Below are positions 1 to 5,333 of a stretch of DNA of 6,839 nucleotides, one piece after another. The notes under the pieces are model-generated. The model was not told the origin of the DNA. It worked only from the letters and a program-made list of their open reading frames with translations, and ran no database searches. The DNA comes from Rubrobacter sp. (GTDB taxonomy: Bacteria; Actinomycetota; Rubrobacteria; Rubrobacterales; Rubrobacteraceae), in contig JADDPY010000053.1 in assembly GCA_016781635.1 (NCBI GenBank), forward strand, positions 1-6,839. The letters run 5' to 3'. A program made the translations under genes and the position numbers. Each line of letters opens with the position of its first letter. Positions within the stretch are counted from its first letter, which is position 1.

Positions 1-345
1 TTCCCGTGGCAGGGCGAGGGCTCCAACACCTACGTCGCCGGCCACCGCATCGGTTACCCCGGCACGCCCTCCGACCGCGTCTTCTACGACCTGCCCTCGA
101 TGCAGCAGGGCGACGAGGTAGTGCTCACCAACGCCGACGGCAAGGACTACACCTACGCCGTCACCGAGATCTTCGCCGTGACCCCCTCCGACACCTACCT
201 GACGAGCCCGATCGCGGGGCGCGACGTGGTGACGCTGCAGACCTGCACGGAGACCCCGGACGACTGGACGACGATAGGACCGCGCCTGCTGGCCTCGGGA
301 CCCGAGTCCGGGCGCCTCATAGTCCGCGCCGACCGGGTCGCCTGA
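1..345 (+). CDS. Sortase (probably class E-like), C-terminal part
   Basis: Partial gene: the frame is open from base 1 to a TGA at 343-345, giving the last 114 residues. Sortases are extracellular, membrane-anchored cysteine transpeptidases that cleave sorting signals and attach proteins to the cell wall. The three catalytic elements are visible: a histidine in TYVAGHRIGYPGT (H15 of the fragment), the cysteine in VTLQTCT (C82) and a likely arginine in GRLIVRADRV (R105). Between them are the usual beta-strand segments, for example DEVVLTNADGKDYTYAVTEI. The Cys-Arg spacing (about 22 residues) is longer than in common class E enzymes, so the beta7-beta8 loop is extended and R95 is an alternative arginine. 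The N-terminal anchor and any neighbouring substrate lie outside the window. The family call is secure; the class is less so. Confidence 0.9.
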   Translation, partial: FPWQGEGSNTYVAGHRIGYPGTPSDRVFYDLPSMQQGDEVVLTNADGKDYTYAVTEIFAVTPSDTYLTSPIAGRDVVTLQTCTETPDDWTTIGPRLLASGPESGRLIVRADRVA

Positions 346-376
346 CGCGGAGTCCGGGGCGACAGACCACGAGGGA

Positions 377-403
377 GGGTGGGTCCGCAGCGTGGGCCCT
401 CCC
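377..403 (+). terminator. Hairpin after sortase, possible terminator
   Basis: GGGTCC (381-386) pairs with GGGCCC (394-399) through one G-T wobble around a 7-base loop. After a T-T mismatch, GGG (377-379) pairs with CCC (401-403). It lies 31 bases past the sortase stop and before the next gene's ribosome binding site. There is no T tract, so termination is plausible but not shown. Confidence 0.4.
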
Positions 404-433
404 CTCCGCAACGAACAAGGACGGTAGGCCAAC

Positions 434-616
434 ATGGACAGAGAAGAACTGCTACCGGGTGAGTGCGACCACGCGGGGCCGGTGCTCATAGAGCCCGAAG
501 ATGCAGACGGGAAGGGCAATTATCGTGCCAACTGCCTGACCTGCCTGGCGTTCGGGCCGCCGCGCGCTACCCACGCAGACGCGCTGGAGGTCCTGCTGGA
601 ACGCAGCCGCGTTTGA
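434..616 (+). CDS. Small zinc-ribbon protein, Lar/restriction-alleviation-like
   Basis: Sixty residues. The start is ATG at 434, with a weak AAGGA about 12 bases upstream (417-421). The pattern is ELLPGECDH near the N terminus (C11, H13), then GNYRANCLTCLAFGP (C34, C37), then an alanine/glutamate-rich helix ADALEVLLER. This matches the shape of Lar-like proteins: LxPCPxCG, an acidic strand, a second CxxC followed by GxxGP, and an A-W-N-R helix. Here the first CPxC knuckle is replaced by CDH, so the zinc ligands would be C-H-C-C, and the C-terminal WNxR is missing. Lar proteins are mostly phage or prophage proteins and many have no tested function. No other phage gene is visible, so a role in restriction alleviation should not be assumed. 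The gene ends just before a large inverted repeat. Confidence 0.6.
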   Translation: MDREELLPGECDHAGPVLIEPEDADGKGNYRANCLTCLAFGPPRATHADALEVLLERSRV

Positions 617-622
617 CCGGCA

Positions 623-677
623 AGGCTGGTGGCAAGGAGCAGACACGGATACTGCGTCTGCTCCTTGCCACCGGCCT
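623..677. repeat. Long inverted repeat (22-bp stem), possible bidirectional terminator
   Basis: A 17-bp perfect stem (GGTGGCAAGGAGCAGAC at 628-644, complement at 656-672) extends outward by five more pairs including one wobble (623-627 with 673-677). The loop is 11 bases and can itself form three pairs. The repeat lies between convergent genes: the small zinc-ribbon protein ends at 616 and the radical SAM gene at 803. A shared transcription terminator is the simplest reading. No T tract follows on either strand, and the stem is far longer than a typical terminator, so a palindromic repeat element is an alternative. Confidence 0.7.
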
Positions 678-708
678 GCTCGCGGCACCGTTCCGAGCAC
701 AACTAGTT

Positions 709-735
709 CCACGGCAGCCCGTGGGTTCTCTATTC
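709..735 (+). terminator. Candidate rho-independent terminator
   Basis: CCACGG (709-714) and CCGTGG (719-724) form a 6-bp stem with loop CAGC. It is followed on the + strand by a pyrimidine-rich, T-containing stretch (GTTCTCTATTC). It would back up the larger repeat at 623-677 and stop transcription from the left before it runs antisense into the radical SAM gene. Confidence 0.4.
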
Positions 736-768
736 TCGCCCGCCGGCGTCTCGCTCCGTCCGGGCGAG
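735..768 (-). terminator. Hairpin downstream of the radical SAM gene
   Basis: CTCGCCCG (735-742) pairs perfectly with CGGGCGAG (761-768) across an 18-base loop. It lies 35 bases past the stop of the minus-strand gene at 803, the usual place for a terminator. The long loop and the lack of a T tract make this weak. Nothing else was recognised in 678-802. Confidence 0.25.
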
Positions 769-802
769 GTACTCCTGCTCTTGCGGAGGAACGCGCCGGA
801 GC

Positions 803-1918
803 TTAGAAGGCGTACCGGATCCGGCAGTAGGGAAGGTGCTCCGTAAGAAGTTCTTCGAACTCCGCCACGAGTCGGCGCTTGAGGTTCCTTTCGTAGCGGA
901 GCACGCGGTCGCCGCTGGCCTGCGAGGTCTTGTACTCCTGTATCTGTGGGCGCCACAGGATATCCTCGCCCTTCGGGTGCCAGCGAAGGTTCACCTCGTG
1001 GAGCTCTTGCGTGTGCGTCAAGAAGATCACCTCGGACGCGAGTTGCGCCTTCGCCTCGTCCGAGAGGGCATCGTCGAGCATCTCGAAGAGCGCCGCGTAG
1101 TCCTCCCGCCAGCCGTCCTTGGCAATCACCGGCCCGAAGTTAACGTTGACCTCGTAGCCCGCTTCCACGAAGTCGTTTATGGCCCCGATGCGCTCCTCCA
1201 CGGGCGAGGTACGCACGTCCACTAGCTTCGACGTCTCCGGCGGCATGAGCGAGAACCGGAGCCGCGTCTTGCCCCGCGGGTCGTACTCCAGCATCTCCCG
1301 GTTGACGAACTTCGTCGCGAAAGTCGCCTTCGCGTTCGGCATCTCGCGGAAGAGGCCGACGAGGTCGCGGACGTTGTCGCTCACGGCGGCGTCCACGGAG
1401 AGGTCGGAGTTCGTCCCGAGCTCGTAGACCCAGTCCTTCTCGTCCGCCTGCGTCCCCTCGAGCTTCATCCCCTGCTTCGCCGCGTGGCGCTCCACCGCGC
1501 CCATGATCCCCCCGATGTTCACGAACGTCGTGATGGGGTTGGCGTAGCCTTTACGGCGGGCCACGTAGCAGTACGAGCACGCCATCGCGCACCCGTTCGC
1601 CTGCGAGGGGGCGATGAAGTCGCAGCTGCGATAGAAGGGCCGGACCTGCAAACCCTTCTTCGCGCCGAGCACGAGAACAGTCTTCTTCGTCCTGTTCCAC
1701 TCCCCGACACCGCCCTCGTCGCCGTGGAGCTCGGGGATATTCCAGTGGGACGGGACCTCGACGCGCTCGGCGTCCGGGAAACGGTCGAGCATCTCTCGCC
1801 CCCGATCGTAAGAGGCGACGTCGGGCTCGTGGTAGATCTTCCCGATCTTCAGCAAGCCTCCGGCTACCTTATGACGATCCCCGGGCACAGGCTGGCGCAA
1901 AGCTGCTCTTTTCTGCAT
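803..1918 (-). CDS. Spore photoproduct lyase-like radical SAM protein
   Basis: A 371-residue member of the SplB-related radical SAM group. SplB reverses the UV-induced spore photoproduct thymine dimer using a [4Fe-4S] cluster and SAM. The cluster motif is NGCAMACSYCYVARRKG, with C110, C114 and C117 spaced CxxxCxxC and the YCY typical of the family. Upstream are the family-like segments IGKIYHEPD, RGREMLDRFPDAE, VPSHWNIP and KKTVLVLG; downstream are FATKFVN, RLRFSLMPP and EVNVNFGPVI. The only other cysteines are C99 and C365. The SplB EAACTSD segment aligns with YELGTNSD (166-172), so the hydrogen-donor cysteine appears to be replaced by T169. It resembles the 'spore photoproduct lyase family protein' set found in species that do not make endospores, whose substrate is unknown. 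The start is uncertain: ATG at 1918 has no SD, so it may be leaderless, and conserved sequence begins only near residue 23. Confidence 0.88.
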   Translation of the reverse strand: MQKRAALRQPVPGDRHKVAGGLLKIGKIYHEPDVASYDRGREMLDRFPDAERVEVPSHWNIPELHGDEGGVGEWNRTKKTVLVLGAKKGLQVRPFYRSCDFIAPSQANGCAMACSYCYVARRKGYANPITTFVNIGGIMGAVERHAAKQGMKLEGTQADEKDWVYELGTNSDLSVDAAVSDNVRDLVGLFREMPNAKATFATKFVNREMLEYDPRGKTRLRFSLMPPETSKLVDVRTSPVEERIGAINDFVEAGYEVNVNFGPVIAKDGWREDYAALFEMLDDALSDEAKAQLASEVIFLTHTQELHEVNLRWHPKGEDILWRPQIQEYKTSQASGDRVLRYERNLKRRLVAEFEELLTEHLPYCRIRYAF

Positions 1919-1924
1919 ACGAAT

Positions 1925-1947
1925 AGTTTAAGCTGCGGGGCCCCGCA
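1925..1947 (-). promoter_or_regulatory. Candidate leaderless promoter with palindromic operator
   Basis: TGCGGGGCCCCGCA (1934-1947) is a perfect 14-bp palindrome. On the minus strand it is followed by TAAACT (1925-1930), a 4/6 match to a -10 hexamer whose last base lies 7 bases before the ATG of the radical SAM gene. Transcription would therefore begin at or next to the start codon, consistent with the missing SD. No good -35 is visible, and the palindrome sits where the spacer would be. A regulator site is inferred. Confidence 0.35.
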
Positions 1948-1999
1948 AGTCCGTAATAAGCGACACCGGGTTCCGAAGCTTCTCCGCACGAGCGCAAGG

Positions 2000-2014
2000 A
2001 TGGAGCTCCTCCAT
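2000..2014 (-). terminator. Short hairpin after the DUF5946 gene
   Basis: ATGGAG (2000-2005) pairs with CTCCAT (2009-2014) around a 3-base loop, 17 bases beyond the restored DUF5946 stop at 2032 on the minus strand. There is no T tract. It could be a weak terminator separating this gene from the radical SAM gene. Confidence 0.25.
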
Positions 2015-2031
2015 AAGCCCGGCGGGCATGG

Positions 2032-2537
2032 TTAGAGCTCTGCCCAGCGGCGCACGGTCTCGTGGTGCGGGGACCATGCTTCCCACACCGACCTCGCCCA
2101 CTCGCGCACCCGTTCGGCGTGCTCGTTCGGTCCCTTCGCGCCGAGGACGTACAGAATCGTCGGCTCGCCGAGGAACGTGGGGGGTCCAGCCAGAAAACGT
2201 CCTTCCTCCCCTCCTTCGCCAAGGACGACGTCCTCTTATGAACCGCGTAAAGCTCCTCGGGGCGAAGGTCTCGCTCCATCAAGAGAAAGAGCCCGACCAG
2301 ATGCACGGCCACCGACCTGACCGCTTGCGGCGACGGCTTTCCCGGGTGCTGGGCGCAGTATGCATCTACGGTGAGCCCGTGGACACGCGCGTAGCGAAAG
2401 TCGCCGTACTCCTTGCCGGAGACCTCGCCGAAGGCGGACCAGCACTCCGGCGAAGCCCCGATGTAACGGTGGGTCGACCCGGCGGTCTCCGGTAAGAGGA
2501 CGCCACACCCAGGACACGGACGCAGGTTTTGATTCAA
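2032..2537 (-). pseudogene. DUF5946 family protein, frameshifted
   Basis: The start is a TTG at 2537 with a strong SD (GGAGG, 2545-2549) 7 bases upstream. The first 120 residues fit DUF5946: CPGCGVLLP (C8, C11), THRYIGASPECW (H23, C32), YARVHGLTVDAYCAQHPG and PQAVRSVAVHLVGL. After FWLDPP the frame turns into Arg/Ser-rich nonsense that runs to 1869 and overlaps the radical SAM start. Adding one C to the C6 run (2179-2184) restores family-like sequence, including TFLGEPTILYVLGAKG, EHAERVREWARSVWEAW and HHETVRRWAEL, ending at TAA 2032-2034. The intact protein would have 168 residues. The family's function is unknown; the Cys/His pattern suggests metal binding. The cause may be a real recent mutation or a homopolymer sequencing error. 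The good conservation past the break argues against an old pseudogene. Confidence 0.85.
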
Positions 2538-2550
2538 GTTTGCACCTCCG

Positions 2551-2573
2551 TGCGTCTACGCCGGCGTAGCGCA
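2551..2573. promoter_or_regulatory. Palindrome just upstream of the DUF5946 ribosome binding site
   Basis: CTACGCCGGCGTAG (2556-2569) is a perfect 14-bp palindrome. TGCG (2551-2554) and CGCA (2570-2573) add four more pairs if T2555 is bulged. It ends one base before the GGAGG of the DUF5946 gene on the minus strand. It could be an operator, or an RNA hairpin affecting translation of that gene. Confidence 0.4.
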
Positions 2574-2628
2574 CATCCGTAGCGAGTCGTCGATGATAAT
2601 AGCCCTGCACGACCCGTCCCGGTGAGAT

Positions 2629-2650
2629 GGTCACCCCTTACGCGGGGACC
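2629..2650 (-). terminator. Hairpin after the DUF2268 gene
   Basis: GGTC and the following C run at 2629-2637 pair with the GGGGACC at 2644-2650, with one bulged base and a short loop. It begins 11 bases past the stop of the minus-strand protease gene. No T tract follows. If it acts as a terminator, it separates the uL11-protease pair from the DUF5946 gene. Confidence 0.3.
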
Positions 2651-2660
2651 GGCCGTACCG

Positions 2661-3566
2661 CTACAGATACCGTGACCCATCGACGATCTCGCGCCACGGC
2701 ACGTACGTGGCCTCCGCGGCGGTGCGCCCGGAGCGATCGAGGTACTCCCGCACGATCCGGTAGCCCATTGCGTAGCCGGCGAAATCCGGCAGCCCCCGCG
2801 GGGCGTACCCCATCCGCGAGGCGGCCCAGTCCCCGAAGATGTAGCCGCGGATCTCGTCGAAGCCCGAAACCTCCAGGGCGTCGCGAAACATGGGACGCAC
2901 CTCCTCAAGTTCCCCCTCCGAAAGAGCGTTCGGCCAGGGTCCGAGAAGCTCCTCCCCGACGGCTTCCGCGGCAAAGGCTTCGGCGAGGCCCTCGAGCACG
3001 ACGTACTGGCCGACGGTGGTCGCGGTCGTCCAGGGCTCGAAGGCGAGACGGACGTTGTGGTGCAACTCGTGGACGGAGATGGAGGGCAGGCGGGGCAGAT
3101 TGTAGCCGTCGGGCCAGGCGAGCACCGCGGCGTAGCCCATCATGCCGCCGAAACCCGTGTAGCCGCGGTTGCGCTGCGTCAGGTCGGGCACAAGTGGATT
3201 CGCGAGCACCAGCGAGAACGCGACGCGCTCGACCTCGACCCCGTGCTCCTCCGGGGCCAGCCCCTCCGCCGCCCCTTCAAGGGCGCCCACACAGGAGGCG
3301 AAAGACCCTGCCTCCTCGAACTTCGCGAGCGCACCGATCCCCTCCCCGGCATCCCCATCCGGGCCGTAGAAACCCAGGAGGGCGGTGCCGGATAGCGCAC
3401 CATCCCCCCGAGCCGCGATGGACTCCGGCATGTACCGCATCATGGGCTCCCAGAATGGCCTCAACGGCTCGTCTACCCGTTCGCGGTAGACCTCCTCCCG
3501 CGTCCCTACCGGCGCCCGTAGCGCGGCCTCCTGGCCGGAAAGCACGTCTATGGCTTCTATTCGCAT
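2661..3566 (-). CDS. DUF2268 putative zinc metalloprotease (YjaZ-like)
   Basis: A 301-residue protein with the gluzincin-type zinc site SISVHELHHNVRLAF (HELHH at 166-170; H166 and H170 bind zinc, E167 catalytic). About 22 residues on is VVLEGLAEAFAAEAVG, where E192 is the likely third ligand. Together with the C-terminal GYAMGYRIVREYL (264-275), this is the DUF2268 'predicted Zn-dependent protease' pattern. No signal peptide or membrane segment is seen, so a cytoplasmic location is expected. The start is ATG 3566 with a weak AAGG about 11 bases upstream. It follows the uL11 paralogue by 67 bases on the same strand and is probably cotranscribed with it. Substrates are unknown for the family. 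The context suggests a role in the same response as the uL11 paralogue. Confidence 0.85.
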   Translation of the reverse strand: MRIEAIDVLSGQEAALRAPVGTREEVYRERVDEPLRPFWEPMMRYMPESIAARGDGALSGTALLGFYGPDGDAGEGIGALAKFEEAGSFASCVGALEGAAEGLAPEEHGVEVERVAFSLVLANPLVPDLTQRNRGYTGFGGMMGYAAVLAWPDGYNLPRLPSISVHELHHNVRLAFEPWTTATTVGQYVVLEGLAEAFAAEAVGEELLGPWPNALSEGELEEVRPMFRDALEVSGFDEIRGYIFGDWAASRMGYAPRGLPDFAGYAMGYRIVREYLDRSGRTAAEATYVPWREIVDGSRYL

Positions 3567-3633
3567 GTCACCACGCCTTTCTCGCGTCTAACGACGGTCC
3601 GTTGCTCGCCGCTCTCCGAATGTTCGACACCCA

Positions 3634-4077
3634 TCAAGCGCTGCCGTTCACCCCGATGCCCATGCTGCGAGCAGTACCCGCCACGATCCTCATCGCGGCC
3701 TCCACCGACCCCGCGTTGAGGTCCGGCATCTTGGTCTCGGCGATCCTCCTGAGCTGCTCCTCGATGACGGTGCCCGCGACCTCGCGCCCCGGCGCGCCCG
3801 AGCCCTTGCCCCTGCCCGCCGCCTCGCGCAACAGCGAAGCCGTGGGCGGGGTCTTGGTCACGAACGAGAACGTGCGGTCCTCGTATACGGTGACCTCGGC
3901 GGGCACGATCGTACCGGCCTTCTCCCGCGTGGCGTCGTTGTACTGCCGGACAAACTCGCCGAGGCTCAAGCCGTAGGGCCCGAGCCTGGTCCCCACCGGC
4001 GGCGCGGGCGTAGCCCTCCCGGCCTCGAGCTCCATCTTGACCCTGGCGAGCACCCTCTTGCCTCTGCGCCTTCCCAT
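3634..4077 (-). CDS. Ribosomal protein uL11 paralogue
   Basis: A 147-residue protein clearly homologous to ribosomal protein L11, which binds the 23S rRNA GTPase-associated region with L10/L12. Visible signatures are the N-domain AGRATPAPPVGTRLGPYG (19-36), IVPAEVTVYEDRTFSFVTKTPP (57-78), GKGSG, and the C-domain ETKMPDLNAGSVEAAMRI with GTARSMGI. The start is ATG 4077 with SD GGAGGT about 6 bases upstream; length is slightly above the usual 141-144. Unusual features: PPVGP has become PPVGT (T30), the usual GVNIMEFCKAFN helix reads GLSLGEFVRQYN, and the C-domain loop is altered (APGREVAGTV). It is not beside nusG, secE or rplA but beside a protease and a divergent MerR gene, so it is probably an accessory copy with the main rplK elsewhere. 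If no other copy exists, it would be the essential L11. Expression is probably driven by the MerR-type promoter at 4130-4160. Confidence 0.9.
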   Translation of the reverse strand: MGRRRGKRVLARVKMELEAGRATPAPPVGTRLGPYGLSLGEFVRQYNDATREKAGTIVPAEVTVYEDRTFSFVTKTPPTASLLREAAGRGKGSGAPGREVAGTVIEEQLRRIAETKMPDLNAGSVEAAMRIVAGTARSMGIGVNGSA

Positions 4078-4110
4078 CTCTTACCTCCATAACCTCGGGT
4101 CCGACGCACG

Positions 4111-4139
4111 TGGACGAACGTCGAAAGGGAGCGTAAAGT
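4111..4139 (+). promoter_or_regulatory. Candidate promoter for the MerR gene
   Basis: TGGACG (4111-4116, 4/6 to TTGACA) and TAAAGT (4134-4139, 4/6 to TATAAT) are 17 bases apart, which places the start of transcription near 4146. That point lies inside the MerR dyad (4137-4157), so the regulator would repress its own gene. The match is moderate. Confidence 0.4.
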
Positions 4140-4160
4140 CTCCTCTTACGGGAGAGTCAA
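4130..4160 (-). promoter_or_regulatory. MerR-type promoter facing the uL11 paralogue
   Basis: On the minus strand, TTGACT (4155-4160, 5/6 to consensus) is followed by a 19-bp spacer (4136-4154) and TACGCT (4130-4135, 3/6). An over-long 19-20 bp spacer holding a dyad is the established hallmark of promoters that MerR-family proteins activate by DNA distortion. The dyad is AGTCTCC (4137-4143) and GGAGAGT (4151-4157), with 6 of 7 positions symmetric. Transcription would start near 4123, leaving a leader of about 46 bases with a good SD before uL11. Confidence 0.7.
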
Positions 4161-4173
4161 GCGAGAGGACGCG

Positions 4174-5172
4174 ATGGGCGGGAAAAAAGACGGGCTCTAC
4201 AAGATCGGGGAGGTCTCCCGTCTGAGCGGCGTGTCCATCAAGACTATCCGACACTACTCGGACGAGGGCGTCCTTCCCCCTTCCGGGTACACGGAGACTG
4301 GTTATCGCTTGTACTCGCAAGTGGATCTCTCGCGCCTGGAGACCGCGCGCACGCTGCGTGCCGCGGGTTTCGACCTGCCCACCGTAAAGCGGCTGCTCGC
4401 CGAGGAGCTCGGACCCCGGGAGGCCGCAAGGCTCCAGCTCGATGCGGTGGACCTTCAGCTCAAGGCCCTGGCACGCCGGCGAGCGTTGCTCGAGTCCTCT
4501 TTCGGGACCGGTGAGGAAGGCGATCGGGGGGCTACGCGCCCCTACCCGGATCGGGCGCGGGCCCTGGCGCTGCTCTCGGCGCACGAGCGCGAGGCGTTCG
4601 TGGGGAGGCACCTTGAAAAGACCGTGGATGGCATCCCTCTGGACCCGGCCTGGAAGGAGTGGTTCTGGAAGGGGGCGGTGCTCGAACTGCCCGAACATCT
4701 CACAGACGAGCAACTCGAAGCCTGGGTGGAGCTCGCGGAGCTCGTCTCTGACGAGGGCTTCGCTGAGGCCGTAGAGAAGCAAGCGCGGCCGTTCTGGGAG
4801 TCCGTGGACGGAGACTTCGACCTCGCCGCGTGGCACGAATCCGGGGGCGAGGCCATGCGAGAGGCGATCTCCGCCGTGCGCGAGGGCCGCTCGCCGCGCG
4901 GCAAGCGCGAGCAAGCGGTGGTCGAGCGTTATCTCGAGGCTTGCGCGCAAGCGATGAACCGCGCGGGAGATGAGAAACTGGCCGGGTGGCTGCTCTCGCA
5001 CTACGAGGCGACAGTGGACCCCCGACCAGAGCGTTACTGGCAGTTGATCGGCATCCTCAAGGGTTGGCCGGAGAAGCCGCCCCACGGCGAGGCGTACCGT
5101 TGGTTGATGGAAGGTCTGCGTTGGCGAATCGGCGAAGGGCGCGAAGTCCCGAGCGCTCCGGCACCCGGCTGA
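4174..5172 (+). CDS. MerR-family transcriptional regulator with large C-terminal domain
   Basis: A 332-residue regulator. Residues 9-75 form the MerR winged helix-turn-helix: YKIGEVSRLSGVSIKTIRHY, then EGVLPPSGYTETGYRLYSQ, then a helix with AGFDLPTVKRLL. A dimerisation coil follows (about 80-110). Residues 125-325 make a long helical domain rich in Trp, including ELPEHLTDEQLEAWVELAEL (171-190), which recalls the C-terminal regions of other actinobacterial MerR proteins. It has one cysteine (C257), so a metal-thiolate sensor is unlikely. An organic ligand or drug is more plausible. It does not show a recognisable TipAS thiopeptide-binding domain. The start is ATG 4174 with AGAGGA (4164-4169) upstream. 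It is divergent from the uL11 paralogue across 96 bases containing a MerR-type promoter, so that operon is its likely target. The gene ends at TGA 5170-5172. Confidence 0.88.
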   Translation: MGGKKDGLYKIGEVSRLSGVSIKTIRHYSDEGVLPPSGYTETGYRLYSQVDLSRLETARTLRAAGFDLPTVKRLLAEELGPREAARLQLDAVDLQLKALARRRALLESSFGTGEEGDRGATRPYPDRARALALLSAHEREAFVGRHLEKTVDGIPLDPAWKEWFWKGAVLELPEHLTDEQLEAWVELAELVSDEGFAEAVEKQARPFWESVDGDFDLAAWHESGGEAMREAISAVREGRSPRGKREQAVVERYLEACAQAMNRAGDEKLAGWLLSHYEATVDPRPERYWQLIGILKGWPEKPPHGEAYRWLMEGLRWRIGEGREVPSAPAPG

Positions 5173-5245
5173 AACGACACTCAGGCGGATCTCCGTGCGG
5201 TCGGCCAGCCCCTCCCCGCGAAGCATAGCGAGCACATGCGTCCCT

Positions 5246-5271
5246 CGCGGGCGTAAACCCCCGCGTTGTTC
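5246..5271 (+). terminator. Rho-independent terminator after the MerR gene
   Basis: CGCGGG (5246-5251) pairs with CCCGCG (5260-5265) across an 8-base loop and is followed by TTGTTC. It lies 73 bases past the MerR stop. The T-rich tail is short but better than at other hairpins in the window. Confidence 0.5.
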
Positions 5272-5293
5272 TATCCGGGATGGGGGATAGAAT
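5266..5293 (+). promoter_or_regulatory. Candidate promoter and operator of the ABC exporter
   Basis: TAGAAT (5288-5293) matches TATAAT at 5 of 6 positions, with TTGTTC (5266-5271) 16 bases upstream as a weak -35. The inverted repeat TTCTATCC (5269-5276) / GGATAGAA (5285-5292), 8 bases apart, spans the spacer and most of the -10, where a repressor would block RNA polymerase. As RNA the repeat could instead form a hairpin. Confidence 0.5.
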
Positions 5294-5333
5294 TACTGTC
5301 AGAGGTAGCAAGCGCGGTTATTTTCAAACAGTA

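Noticed and set aside
1869..2031. C-terminal extension of the DUF5946 frame to 222 residues
   Set aside because: The extension is Arg/Ser-rich, overlaps the radical SAM start and arises only after the C-run frameshift; the alternative frame gives family-like sequence and a stop at 2032.
2179..2184. Programmed ribosomal frameshift in DUF5946
   Set aside because: A C6 run alone is not a recognised slippery site here; no stimulatory structure or suitably placed stop was evident. Mutation or sequencing error is simpler.
2627..3976. Open frame of 449 residues on the + strand
   Set aside because: Arg/Pro/Ser-rich translation with no family pattern. It lies opposite the clearly real protease and uL11 genes and is a product of high GC content.
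3557..4090. Minus-strand open frame starting at ATG 4090 with 177 codons
   Set aside because: Out of frame with uL11; its ATG overlaps the SD of the real start at 4077, and the product is low-complexity Gly/Arg/Gln.
4540..5172. TipAS thiopeptide-binding domain in the MerR protein
   Set aside because: Tempting beside a uL11 gene, but I cannot see the TipAS sequence pattern; the Trp-rich helices look like a different C-terminal domain.
4081..5235. Open frame of 384 residues on the minus strand
   Set aside because: Antisense to the MerR gene, which has a clear HTH, SD and codon use; the antisense product shows no recognisable domain.
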